DNA of 32,943 nucleotides from positions 1 to 32,943 of the forward strand of contig JAGGZU010000067.1 in the NCBI GenBank assembly GCA_021161865.1, given 5' to 3'. How positions within the stretch are numbered: the first letter of the stretch is position 1; each line of letters starts with the position of its first letter. The stretch comes from Thermoplasmata archaeon (GTDB lineage: Archaea; Thermoplasmatota; E2; DHVEG-1; B18-G2). The notes under the pieces are model-generated. The model saw only the letters and a list, made by a program, of their open reading frames with translations. It was not told the origin of the DNA and made no database searches. Position numbers and translations under genes: made by a program. Below are positions 10,080 through 19,774 of the stretch, piece after piece.

Positions 10080-11033
10080 ACTCCTTTTTATTCCATCCTC
10101 TGTGATGTAACCTGTAATGTACCTCGCTGGAGTGACATCAAAGGCAGGGTTTCTCACCTTAACCCACTCTGGCAGGAGTCTACAACCGTTTTTCTCCTTC
10201 AACTCTACCTCACTTCTCTCCTCTATCACAATCTCCTCACCCGTCTCAATAGACAGATCGAAGGTACTAACCGGAGCGGCAACATAAAATGGTATGTTGT
10301 TTTCCTTAGCAACAACCGCTTTTTCATATGTTCCAATCTTGTTCGCAACATCACCATTCCTTGCTATCCGATCCGCACCCACTATCACAAGATCAACCTC
10401 CCCCCTCTTCATAAGATAACCTGCTGCATTGTCAGCGATAAGCACACACTCCATGCCCTCCTCCTTGAGTTCCCAAACGGTTAACGACCCCTGCATCCTG
10501 GGTCTCGTCTCATCAGCGTAAACAAAAACCCTTTTACCTTCTCTATGCGCCACTCTCAACGGTGCAAGAGCTGTACCATAATCAATGGTTGCAAGCGCAC
10601 CTGCGTTACAGTGAGTAAGCACCCTTGAACCATCTGAAATCAGTTTCTCACCATGCTCACCTATCCTCCTGCATTTATCAATGATCCCTTCAGCGTACTT
10701 TTCTGCAGCAGACACCACATCAACCCCTTCTTCCATCGACTCCTCCATGTATCTCAAGGCGTAGAAGAGGTCATGTGCCGTTGGCCTTGTTGCCTGCAAC
10801 CTTTCTATAGCCTCTTTTTCTTCACCATCCTTGGCAAGCGCTACACCATAGGCTGCTGCTGCACCAATAGCTGGAGCTCCCCTCACCACCATATCCTTTA
10901 TCGAAAAAACAACGTCATCAACGGTTTCTGCAACAAAAACCTCAAAACGGAAGGGTAACCTCCTTTGATCTATAAGATAGAGTTTTCCATCTTCAAACCA
11001 CACCGACTTGTACTCCCTACCATCGATTAACAT
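10074..11033 (-). CDS. mtnA: S-methyl-5-thioribose-1-phosphate isomerase (MtnA/aIF2B-like family)
   Basis: IDQRRLPF, MVVRGAPAIGAAAAYGVALA, LTHCNAGALATIDYGTALAPLR, ADETRPRMQGSLTVWEL, IVGADRIARNGDVANKIGTYEKAVVAK. Confidence 0.88.
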   Translation of the reverse strand: MLIDGREYKSVWFEDGKLYLIDQRRLPFRFEVFVAETVDDVVFSIKDMVVRGAPAIGAAAAYGVALAKDGEEKEAIERLQATRPTAHDLFYALRYMEESMEEGVDVVSAAEKYAEGIIDKCRRIGEHGEKLISDGSRVLTHCNAGALATIDYGTALAPLRVAHREGKRVFVYADETRPRMQGSLTVWELKEEGMECVLIADNAAGYLMKRGEVDLVIVGADRIARNGDVANKIGTYEKAVVAKENNIPFYVAAPVSTFDLSIETGEEIVIEERSEVELKEKNGCRLLPEWVKVRNPAFDVTPARYITGYITEDGIKRSL

Positions 11034-11539
11034 TACATCTCCCCCTCAACTGTTTTCAAAACATCTGCGAAATCTTTTCCAAGAAACATGGCTTCCTCCC
11101 CCTCCTTGAACATGTTATCCTCTGCTTTGATTGTTCCGAGTATCCTCTTAGTTTTCTCCAAAGGGTTAACCACATCGTTTCCACCATAAAGATGAACAAT
11201 TACGTTTGTATCGTTCCTTACTCTTAGAATAAGCCAATGGATGGCAAGTGATAACGCATTTTCTGGTTGCTGCTCACCAATGAAAACCAGAATGTTTTTC
11301 ACAGGATCATAGTCAACAATCTCAACAAAGAAATCTTCCACTATTTCATCGAGAAACATAGATGATTTAAGTGATAACATCCGATTTCCATATCTCGTAG
11401 ATATGATACCTGTTTTTTCACCTATTTTTCTACCAAGCCCAATCACGTCAGGAACCAAGGGACATGTTATCCTCTCGCTGGATAAACGAAAGAGTTGCAT
11501 ACTCATATCTCCCATGCATACTGCTATACATTCATTCAT
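11033..11539 (-). CDS. Hypothetical protein coupled to mtnA
   Basis: ORF directly upstream of and touching mtnA; start chosen at MNECIAVCMGD; no motif recognised. Confidence 0.6.
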   Translation of the reverse strand: MNECIAVCMGDMSMQLFRLSSERITCPLVPDVIGLGRKIGEKTGIISTRYGNRMLSLKSSMFLDEIVEDFFVEIVDYDPVKNILVFIGEQQPENALSLAIHWLILRVRNDTNVIVHLYGGNDVVNPLEKTKRILGTIKAEDNMFKEGEEAMFLGKDFADVLKTVEGEM

Positions 11540-11721
11540 TTTATAGATTAGCATAACATTTGATACAAAATTGATGAAAGAAAAAGCCACTCCTTTATTT
11601 TTCTTTGCTTCACTTTCTTACTGTACCAAACAGATGAATGTTTGCTCTCCCTGAAAGATGTTTTTATATACTTGCTCATTGTGTTGGTTAATTGTTCCAC
11701 TATCAAAAATGTATAATACGT

Positions 11722-12660
11722 TTATTTTAATTCTGAAAACCCCAATATCCTTATTTTTGCACTCCCATCTAAAAGAACAGCTCTATCTCCCAATTCATAA
11801 ACCACGGATTTTATTAATTTTAATGTTATTTTGTTTCCTTCCTTCCCCATCACTTTACAGCTGATGGTTTGCAGTCCGATGTTTATTTGATAGTCTTCAC
11901 CAACACCAACCTCTTTGTCTATATATGGATTCCATTTCATGTTTAATGTGAACTCAGTAGACACTTTTAAATCACCATTTGACAAAACCATGCCTCTTTC
12001 CAACTCCTCAGGTGCTACACCTTTTAATGCAACTCCTACCCTGGAAAAAGTAGGAGCTTCTGTGTAGTCCCTATCATGTATCTGGATGCTTTTTACCATG
12101 ATGGTTTTTTCTGTTGGATACAGACGTAGATTGTCGTGAACTTTTACTATTCCTTTTTTTACTCTACCAAGCACCACCAGCCCAACGCTTTTAACTGTAA
12201 AAAAATGATCGATAGGAACAGAAGTATATGATAAATCAGTTTCACCAGCAACATCCTGAGGCAACGCCATCATATCCTCTCTTATTTTAATGAAATCCTT
12301 TTCCCTAATATCAAAATCCTTCATCGAAGTGTTTGATACGATGTTTTTTAACTGCTCCACGTCTACATATTCACCAATAACAAAAGCACCTTTTTTTACA
12401 CCCATCATATCAAGTGCCAAAAGTGTTTCTCCCAACTCTTTCCTTATCTCATCTACAAACACCAAAGCATAGTCCGTTAGATTTATACAATATAATAAGG
12501 GTGTAATCTTCTCAGGATATTTCGTAGGTTCTAGGAAAAACACTGCATCCTCGTCTTTTTTGTAATTGTAAAATGTTATATCAGAGGATGTTCCAAGTTT
12601 TCCAAGATTCTTTCCCACACCCTCTACATCCCCATATACACCAACACCTATACTCCTCAC
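11722..12660 (-). CDS. EF-1A/EF-Tu/SelB-like protein with degenerate GTPase domain
   Basis: C-terminal part resembles EF-Tu domains 2/3 (FTVKSVGLVVLGRVKKGIVKVHDNLRLYPTEKTIMVKSIQIHDRDYTEAPTFSRVGVALKGVAPEELERGMVLS); N-terminus lacks GHVDHGKS/T, DxxG and NKxD. Confidence 0.7.
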   Translation of the reverse strand: MRSIGVGVYGDVEGVGKNLGKLGTSSDITFYNYKKDEDAVFFLEPTKYPEKITPLLYCINLTDYALVFVDEIRKELGETLLALDMMGVKKGAFVIGEYVDVEQLKNIVSNTSMKDFDIREKDFIKIREDMMALPQDVAGETDLSYTSVPIDHFFTVKSVGLVVLGRVKKGIVKVHDNLRLYPTEKTIMVKSIQIHDRDYTEAPTFSRVGVALKGVAPEELERGMVLSNGDLKVSTEFTLNMKWNPYIDKEVGVGEDYQINIGLQTISCKVMGKEGNKITLKLIKSVVYELGDRAVLLDGSAKIRILGFSELK

Positions 12661-12803
12661 ATTATCACTCCCCCTAATTTTTTTACAGTATTAAAACATT
12701 ACAATATTGTTGTGTTTTTTCCTTTTAAGTAGCTCAAATCTCCATGTCTCATTTATGGTTACTAACATTCAAATCCTTCTCTGTTTTACAAGAGAGAACT
12801 GCA

Positions 12804-12836
12804 TTGACAGTGTTGACACTATCAATTACTGTCAAC
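12804..12836. promoter_or_regulatory. Composite inverted/direct repeat, putative operator upstream of hypF
   Basis: TTGACAGTGTTGACACTATCAATTACTGTCAAC: 8-bp inverted repeat TTGACAGT/ACTGTCAA and overlapping 7-bp GTTGACA/TGTCAAC, plus direct TTGACA repeats 9 bp apart. Confidence 0.5.
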
Positions 12837-12900
12837 AGATGCACCAAACAAGAGAAGAGCGCAAACCTTCTTAATCCTCTTAGATATACCTCGTTTCCCA

Positions 12901-15180
12901 ATGATTCTCAAAATCCATGTAACAGGGGTTGTACAGGGAGTGGGATTTCGCCCATTCATATACAGACTTGCAAAAACCCATAATCTAAAAGGCTCAGTTG
13001 TTAACCTTGGAGATGCAGGAGTAAAAATAATTATTCAAGGAGAAAACGGAGAGATACAGAGGTTTCTACAGGACCTCAAAAACAAGGCGCCACCTATGGC
13101 AAGAGTAGATGAGATAAAAACAGAGGAGGTTAAAAAGGAGTCGCCCTTCGATGGTTTTCATATAAAGAGGAGTGAACAGGAACGAGAAAATCAGGGTTCC
13201 ATAATACCGCCTGATGTAGGCATATGCGATGAATGCATGAAAGAGCTTTTTGACCCAAATGATAGGAGGTATCTGTATTTCTTCATCACCTGCACAAACT
13301 GTGGTCCAAGGTTCACCATCATAAACTCCCTACCATATGATAGAGAAAGAACAAGCATGACAACCTTCGAGATGTGTGATGAATGCAGAGGAGAATACAC
13401 CAATCCAAACAACCGCAGATTTCATGCTCAAACAGTAGCCTGCCACACATGCGGTCCCAAAGCCATGCTTCTAGATAAAAAAGGTGTTGAGTTATCCGAC
13501 TCATCGGTGGATGCTCTAAAAAAAACAAGTAAACTACTGATGGAAGGAAACATAGTGGCAGTTAAGGGAAACGGTGGATTCCACATCGCATGCAATGCAG
13601 AGGAAGACGAGGTTGTCAACAAACTCAGAAGATTGCTGGGTAGAGAACAGCAACCCTTCGCTATAATGAGTCGAAACCTTGATGTTACTGAAGGATTTGC
13701 TTACGTCTCAGAGGAGGAAAAAAAACTCTTAACCTCATCGGTTAAACCAATAGTTGTTTTGAAAAAAAAAGAGGATTTTGAACAATACTTATCAAAAAAT
13801 GTTTCCCCTGGTTTACACACCATAGGTGTTATGCTACCTTACACCGGGCTTCATGCACTGCTCTTCCATGAAAACAACATCGGCTCACTTGTTATGACAA
13901 GTGCAAATAAACCGGGTTATCCAATGGTCGTGGACAACAGAGAAGCGTTGCATAAACTTGTAGATGTAGTCGACTACTTCCTAATCCACAACAGGGATAT
14001 TGTGCAGAGATGCGATGACTCCGTTGTCTCAATCAATGGAAACAAAAAAACCTTCCTGAGGAGATCAAGAGGTTACGTTCCTCTACCCCTTCTGGTTTCG
14101 CACCCGTCAAAAAACACTGTTTTTGCAACCGGTCCAGACACAGATGTAACCTTCTGCATTCTAACAAAAAACCAAGCCTTTCTGTCACAGCACATTGGTG
14201 ATACAGGTCACCATGAAACCATGGAGTTTTTCAAAAACGCATTTCAACACTTAAAGAAACTCTTGGATGTAAACCCCTCTACAGTAGCATGTGATTTACA
14301 CCCCCGTTTCGCTACAACACTTTTTGCGGAACAAATCTGCCTGGAGAAAAACATTTCATGTGTCCATATTCAGCATCATCATGCACACCTTGCATCCTTG
14401 CTTGGAGAGCACAAAAAGGAGGAGATGGTTTGCATAACAGCTGATGGTTTTGGATACGGTGAAGACAAAAACGCATGGGGTGGTGAGATACTGCTTGGAG
14501 GTTTTTCAAACTACAAAAGAGTTGGACATCTGCAGATGCAACCGCTGATAGGTGGTGACCTCGCTGCAACCTACCCACTGCGTGTAGTTGCTGGTGTGCT
14601 TGGAGAGGATTCAGCAGATTTTCTCATGCAAAATAAACAGGTTTTTCCACATGGCGAAAAAGAGATAGAGCTTGTATTTAAACAGTTAAAAAACCATCGG
14701 TATATTTACACGACAAGCTGCGGGAGAATCCTTGATGCAGCTGCAGCCATACTTGGGTTATGTTACAGACGGACCTATGAGGGGGAGCCAGCGAGAAAAC
14801 TTGAGGCTGCTGCACACAAAGGCAGAGATGTTCTACAGCTTAAACCTGTGATAAAAAACGATGTAATCGACACATCAACCCTGCTGCACACACTGTTTGA
14901 GTACAGAGATAGATACAACCCCATGGACCTTGCCTACTCTGCAGAAGAGTACCTGTCTCAGGGTCTGGCAACCCTTGCAGTGGAACAAGCGGAAAAAAAT
15001 GGGATAAAACACGTTGGATTCTCAGGAGGATGCGCGTACAACAAACATCTTCTCACAAGAATAAAGGAGATGGTGAAAAACGCTGGGCTGATTTTTCTAC
15101 AACATGAAAAGGTGCCACCAGGAGATGGTGGTGTCTCCCTAGGTCAGGCGTTGATAGCAACGGAAACATCGTTTAAGTAA
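12901..15180 (+). CDS. hypF: Carbamoyltransferase HypF (hydrogenase maturation)
   Basis: Acylphosphatase VTGVVQGVGFRPFIYRLA; zinc motifs CDECMKELFDPNDRRYLYFFITCTNCGPRFTI; YrdC-like KGNGGFHIACNA; Kae1-like HIQHHHAHLASLLGEH. Confidence 0.96.
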   Translation: MILKIHVTGVVQGVGFRPFIYRLAKTHNLKGSVVNLGDAGVKIIIQGENGEIQRFLQDLKNKAPPMARVDEIKTEEVKKESPFDGFHIKRSEQERENQGSIIPPDVGICDECMKELFDPNDRRYLYFFITCTNCGPRFTIINSLPYDRERTSMTTFEMCDECRGEYTNPNNRRFHAQTVACHTCGPKAMLLDKKGVELSDSSVDALKKTSKLLMEGNIVAVKGNGGFHIACNAEEDEVVNKLRRLLGREQQPFAIMSRNLDVTEGFAYVSEEEKKLLTSSVKPIVVLKKKEDFEQYLSKNVSPGLHTIGVMLPYTGLHALLFHENNIGSLVMTSANKPGYPMVVDNREALHKLVDVVDYFLIHNRDIVQRCDDSVVSINGNKKTFLRRSRGYVPLPLLVSHPSKNTVFATGPDTDVTFCILTKNQAFLSQHIGDTGHHETMEFFKNAFQHLKKLLDVNPSTVACDLHPRFATTLFAEQICLEKNISCVHIQHHHAHLASLLGEHKKEEMVCITADGFGYGEDKNAWGGEILLGGFSNYKRVGHLQMQPLIGGDLAATYPLRVVAGVLGEDSADFLMQNKQVFPHGEKEIELVFKQLKNHRYIYTTSCGRILDAAAAILGLCYRRTYEGEPARKLEAAAHKGRDVLQLKPVIKNDVIDTSTLLHTLFEYRDRYNPMDLAYSAEEYLSQGLATLAVEQAEKNGIKHVGFSGGCAYNKHLLTRIKEMVKNAGLIFLQHEKVPPGDGGVSLGQALIATETSFK

Positions 15181-15340
15181 AATGTCAACCCTGCTGAAAA
15201 CTAAACCAAAAGGTGTTTTCCTACGATAAACAAATGATAAGAGGGTAAACGTAAAAGCAGCTGATGTATGTCCAGAAACATAAAATGGTTCAAAACGGAC
15301 TGCATTCAAAATGATTTAAATCGATGATGATTCACTCCCT

Positions 15341-16291
15341 CTACTCTTCGCGCTCCTGTATCAGGTCAAATATATCATAGGGGTCTCTCATCTTCTTCAG
15401 CTCCTGTTTCATAATCGTGGGTGTGCCTTCTATGCTACGCACACCTTCTGCTTTTTTATCGGTGAATATGACAGCGTGTCTCCTCGTTATTCTGGCGATG
15501 CTACCAACCACCTTTGCGCGTTCTCTTAAAGAGGCATTGTAAGGATGAACACTCGTTAGAAACAGGTATCTTTTTTCTTTACTTACAGCTTCAAATGGGC
15601 ATCTGCGAAGCGGTATCACATGATATCCTATCTTCTCTATGAGTGAGAGTATCTCTCTTTGGAACCCATAAAGCCATGGTGTCTCATTTACACCACCTCT
15701 CACATCTGTTTTATCCACTGGTCTAAGTAAATCAAGAGGGTTTAAAACCGATGGGTGAAGAATCTCCTCCATCTGTGCTGCTATCTCTACACGTGCATCC
15801 ATTCCTGCCTCGTACATCCTTATGGCTCTACGTGAAACATGAATCATCCTCGCTAAATCCCCACGCGAAAGCCTTCTTTGCTCCCTTATCTTCTTGATTT
15901 TTTCTCCATTTAGCCGCACATAGAATCCGCCTGGTGCAGCGTAAACGTGAACTGGTGTTTCCTCAATGAGATGATTTTTTAATGTGTTGAGTGTTACAGT
16001 TTGGACCCCATACCTGTAATATACAACATCATCATCAAGCCATGATGTACCGTCGCGTTCTCCAATGAGTAGAAGAGATGCTTCTAAAACAGATGCAAGT
16101 GCTTTTAAATCATTAGCGGCCTCCTCTGAGAGGGAGTCGACGTTGGTTAAAACTTTAACTATTAGAAGTGCCTTATCCTTCCTTGCAATAATGTCAAACC
16201 CTATGGTTCGAAACATACATGTTTCGGTCAGTTGAAAACCTGCGCGTTCAAGTATATCGTGGACCTTCTGAACAAGTGCAAGCCTATCCAT
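15341..16291 (-). CDS. Archaeal HTH (XRE-type) transcriptional regulator, COG1395-like
   Basis: Nuclease-like N-terminal region (FDIIARKDKALLIVKVLTNVDSL) and HTH KIKKIREQRRLSRGDLARMIHVSRRAIRMYEAG. Confidence 0.85.
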   Translation of the reverse strand: MDRLALVQKVHDILERAGFQLTETCMFRTIGFDIIARKDKALLIVKVLTNVDSLSEEAANDLKALASVLEASLLLIGERDGTSWLDDDVVYYRYGVQTVTLNTLKNHLIEETPVHVYAAPGGFYVRLNGEKIKKIREQRRLSRGDLARMIHVSRRAIRMYEAGMDARVEIAAQMEEILHPSVLNPLDLLRPVDKTDVRGGVNETPWLYGFQREILSLIEKIGYHVIPLRRCPFEAVSKEKRYLFLTSVHPYNASLRERAKVVGSIARITRRHAVIFTDKKAEGVRSIEGTPTIMKQELKKMRDPYDIFDLIQEREE

Positions 16292-16329
16292 CTATTAATG
16301 ATAAGTACAAGAACTCCTATATAAGTGTA

Positions 16330-17676
16330 TTGGAGGGGGTTTGTATCTGGATTGGTATAGATGACACGGATTCAACAAAAGGTGGCTGCACCACCTTTGT
16401 AGCCTTCACCATAATAAATCGAGTTATGGAAAGAGGGTACAACCTCATAGGTTTCCCAAGGCTTGTCAGGCTTAACCCAAATGTGCCATGGAAGACTAGA
16501 GGAAATGGAGCGGTTGCCATACATGTTGGAGTTGGCAAAGGAGGGAAAATACAGGTTGGTGAAAAACTCGATGAAAGACTGTACTCCCATCAAAAAAACA
16601 GAAGTGATGAAGTAAATATGGATGATTTAATTGATGTGGTGGAGGAGACTATTGAGGAACAAGCGTTTTTTTCTGATGAAAAAACCAACCCTGGTTTTGT
16701 TGTCTCAAAGGAGAAACCATCCCGTGAACTGTACTGGAAAGGAGTTAAAGGATTGGTTGAGCTGGATGAAGTTAAAAATTTGTTGAAAAACATGGGTGCT
16801 TTTTACAGGGGCTATAAGAAGGAACGTGGTTTGATAGGTGCAGCAGCGGCTTTGGCATGGACTCCTGATGACAGAACCTATGAATTGATTGCCTACAGAT
16901 GTAAGGAGAGATGGGGAACCGTTAGACATGTGGATGAAGACTCGGTGAAAGAGATGGATGGAAGGTTCCCTAGCACTTTCGACAATTTTGATTACCGGAA
17001 TCATCATAATAGGATTGTTCCAAACTCTCCTTGTCCTGTTTTGTATGGTATAAGAGGGGATGATATCGAGAGTCTTTTAAAGGCAAAGGATTTGGTTAAA
17101 TCCGAGAAATATTTTGGATGGCTTATCTTTGAAACCAATCAGGGTACTGATGACCATCTGCAGAAGAAAAAAATAGGCAAGGTAAAACCCTTTGAATCGG
17201 TTATTGTTGAAGGTGAAGTCATAGGTAAACCAAGGACTCTATCAGGTGGTCATGTTGTGTTCAAAATCAAAGATGAGAAAGGTGAGGTGATGGATTGTGC
17301 CGCCTATGAACCTACAAAGGAGTTCAGGAATGTGATAAAACAACTTGAAATAGGTGACCTCGTTGAGGTGTATGGCGGAGTGAGAGCAGAGCCTTTCACC
17401 ATAAACCTTGAGAAAATCAATGTTAAGAAGACTGTAGAGGTGAAAAAAAAGGTTGAAAACCCTATTTGCCCCCGGTGCGGTAAACACATGAAATCCATTG
17501 GAAGGGAGGCGGGTTATCGTTGCATCAGATGTGGTTTAGAGGTGGATGAAAAACAGGCGAAGTATGTTAGTGTTGAAAGGGAGTTGAAACTTGGTTTCTA
17601 TGAGGTGCCTGTTTGCGCAAGGAGGCATCTTAGCAAGCCTTTAAAAAGAATGGAAATCTATCGAATGATAAAATGA
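16330..17676 (+). CDS. tiaS: tRNA(Ile2) 2-agmatinylcytidine synthetase TiaS
   Basis: IWIGIDDTDSTKGGCTTF, GFPRLVRLNPNVPWKTRGNGAV, NSPCPVLYGIRGD, C-terminal zinc ribbon CPRCGKHMKSIGREAGYRCIRCG. Start uncertain: TTG 16330 used; track ORF starts at 16219. Confidence 0.92.
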   Translation: MEGVCIWIGIDDTDSTKGGCTTFVAFTIINRVMERGYNLIGFPRLVRLNPNVPWKTRGNGAVAIHVGVGKGGKIQVGEKLDERLYSHQKNRSDEVNMDDLIDVVEETIEEQAFFSDEKTNPGFVVSKEKPSRELYWKGVKGLVELDEVKNLLKNMGAFYRGYKKERGLIGAAAALAWTPDDRTYELIAYRCKERWGTVRHVDEDSVKEMDGRFPSTFDNFDYRNHHNRIVPNSPCPVLYGIRGDDIESLLKAKDLVKSEKYFGWLIFETNQGTDDHLQKKKIGKVKPFESVIVEGEVIGKPRTLSGGHVVFKIKDEKGEVMDCAAYEPTKEFRNVIKQLEIGDLVEVYGGVRAEPFTINLEKINVKKTVEVKKKVENPICPRCGKHMKSIGREAGYRCIRCGLEVDEKQAKYVSVERELKLGFYEVPVCARRHLSKPLKRMEIYRMIK

Positions 17677-19019
17677 GGATTCTACTGGTTGAACCAAGGT
17701 TTGAGCATGGCGTAATAACATACAAGGAGAGAAACAGTCCTTTTTCTAAAATCTACACAAATCCCTCTATCACCCTTCCCATGGTAGCTGCTGTAACCCC
17801 AGGTAACCATCAAATCAGGATTGTAAATGAGAACTATGAGGACTTAAATTTGAATGATGACTATGATTTAGTGGGTATATCCGTTTTAACCATGACTGCA
17901 TTGAGAGCCTATGAGCTTGCTGATTTATTTAGAGAAAAAGGGGTCACTGTTGTTCTCGGTGGCTATCATGTTTCTGCTTTACCTGAGGAGGCGAAGCAGC
18001 ATGCTGATAGTGTGGTTATAGGTGAGGCTGAGGAAACCTGGCCAATGGCTATAAAAGACTTTGAAAAAGGTGAACTTAAACCGTTTTATAGATCCTCCAG
18101 ACCAGAGTTGAATCATCTACCATGGCCGAGGAGGGATCTCTACTACAGTTTCATTGCAGGCGCTGTTCAGGCTGCAAGGGGTTGCCCGGTTGGTTGTGAC
18201 TTCTGCCCAACGTCACGGCTTCTTGGCAGAAGGCTGAGGAAGAGGCCTATAAAAGAGGTTGTGGAGGAGTTGAAGGCTACGCCTAACAAAGTGATTGTTT
18301 TTAGAGACGCAAGTTTAACTGCAGATCCAAACTACTCAAAGGCATTATTTAAAGCTATGAAAGGTTTGAATAAAAGATGGATTGCAAACGGTAACATAAA
18401 CGTTCTCTGCAGAGATGACGAATTCCTTAGACTCGCTAAAGAGTCTGGATGCGTTCAATGGTTTATAGGTTTAGAATCATTGTCCAAAGAGACTTTGAAA
18501 AACATTCATAAAACAACAAACGTGGGGATAGTAGAAAAATACGGGGAATGTATTAAGAAACTTCATAGGTATGGTATGGCGGTGTTTGGTGGACTCATCT
18601 TCGGTTTCGATGAGGACACACCTGATGTTTTTGAAACAACATATGAGGCGTTGGAGGAATGGCAGATAGACGCTGCAGAGTTCAACATCCTCACCCCTTA
18701 CCCTGGAACCACGATATATGAACGTTTTGAGAGAGAAGGTAGGATACTCACAAAGGATTGGTCAAAATATAGTCAAGCTCATGTTGTTTTTCAACCAAAA
18801 AGTATGAGTGTTGAGGAACTACTTGATGGCTACAGTTGGATATCAAAAAGGTTTTACTCGTTTTATGGGTGTATAAAAAGGATTCTTAACCATTTAGGTT
18901 ACAGTGGAAAATGGGGTTACTCTCCCTCTTCTTTGTCAATCGCAGCCACCAACATGGCGTTAAGGAGTTACTACATGAGGGAGAGAAGAAGGATAGAGAA
19001 GGAAAAACATATTTCTTGA
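17673..19019 (+). CDS. B12-binding domain radical SAM protein
   Basis: N-terminal cobalamin-binding-like VLGGYHVSALPEEA...GEAEETWP; radical SAM motif AARGCPVGCDFCPTS (CxxxCxxC). Confidence 0.9.
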   Translation: MRILLVEPRFEHGVITYKERNSPFSKIYTNPSITLPMVAAVTPGNHQIRIVNENYEDLNLNDDYDLVGISVLTMTALRAYELADLFREKGVTVVLGGYHVSALPEEAKQHADSVVIGEAEETWPMAIKDFEKGELKPFYRSSRPELNHLPWPRRDLYYSFIAGAVQAARGCPVGCDFCPTSRLLGRRLRKRPIKEVVEELKATPNKVIVFRDASLTADPNYSKALFKAMKGLNKRWIANGNINVLCRDDEFLRLAKESGCVQWFIGLESLSKETLKNIHKTTNVGIVEKYGECIKKLHRYGMAVFGGLIFGFDEDTPDVFETTYEALEEWQIDAAEFNILTPYPGTTIYERFEREGRILTKDWSKYSQAHVVFQPKSMSVEELLDGYSWISKRFYSFYGCIKRILNHLGYSGKWGYSPSSLSIAATNMALRSYYMRERRRIEKEKHIS

Positions 19020-19024
19020 CAAAT

Positions 19025-19771
19025 TTATTCCTTTTTACCTATAACTGCTACATACCCGGGGTTTCTCTCAGTGGTTTTAATCATTCTCAACCATGAGGTT
19101 AAGAAAGAAAACAGTCTTCTACTTAAATTCCTGTTCAGGAAGAGAGAAAACAGTTTAATCCAAGACCATGGATGTAAAGCCTTTAAACCATCTATTATGT
19201 TGATGTCTGGTTTCACCACCTCCACCTGATGTACGTTGTAACGTTTAAGGAGTTTCATGAAATCCTGAAAAACAATGAGGTTAAGTTTCATACCATATAG
19301 TTTACTAAGTTTTTCCTTGGTTTGCTCGTCCGGTTTATCAAAGTAGATAGATGTGGTTATCGCAAGGAAACCTTTATTCTTCAACACTCTTGTAAACTCT
19401 TTTATGCATTTCTCTACATCATCAACAAAGGGGAGAACATCCTCACATAACACTGCATCAAAAACCTCATCTTTGAAGGGTAAACCGGTTAAATCTCCAA
19501 CAATTAGCTGACTCACTGATCCTTTCGCTTTTGATATAAACCTCCTGTTCTTATCAAGGCCAAAGAGTTGACAATCTATTTCTTTAGATAGAATATTCAA
19601 TGTTTTACCTGTACCACACCCTGCGTCAAGCACCACTGGTCTTTTGTTTTTGAAAACAAGATGTTTTAGTATAGTCTTTGTTGTTTTACTACCTCCAAGA
19701 TGTGTAGTCTCTCCAACATAATCCATTATATCCTGATAACTTAAATCAGGAGATTTTTTCAAGAGGAACAT
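19025..19771 (-). CDS. Class I SAM-dependent methyltransferase
   Basis: VVLDAGCGTGKTLNILSKEIDCQLFGLDKNRRFI ... FDAVLCEDVLPFVDDVEKCIKEFTRVLKNKGFLAIT. Confidence 0.85.
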   Translation of the reverse strand: MFLLKKSPDLSYQDIMDYVGETTHLGGSKTTKTILKHLVFKNKRPVVLDAGCGTGKTLNILSKEIDCQLFGLDKNRRFISKAKGSVSQLIVGDLTGLPFKDEVFDAVLCEDVLPFVDDVEKCIKEFTRVLKNKGFLAITTSIYFDKPDEQTKEKLSKLYGMKLNLIVFQDFMKLLKRYNVHQVEVVKPDINIIDGLKALHPWSWIKLFSLFLNRNLSRRLFSFLTSWLRMIKTTERNPGYVAVIGKKE

Positions 19772-19774
19772 GCA

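Noticed and set aside
12804-12818. TTGACA motifs as bacterial sigma-70 -35 boxes
   Set aside because: The genome is archaeal; the repeat arrangement fits an operator better than a bacterial promoter.
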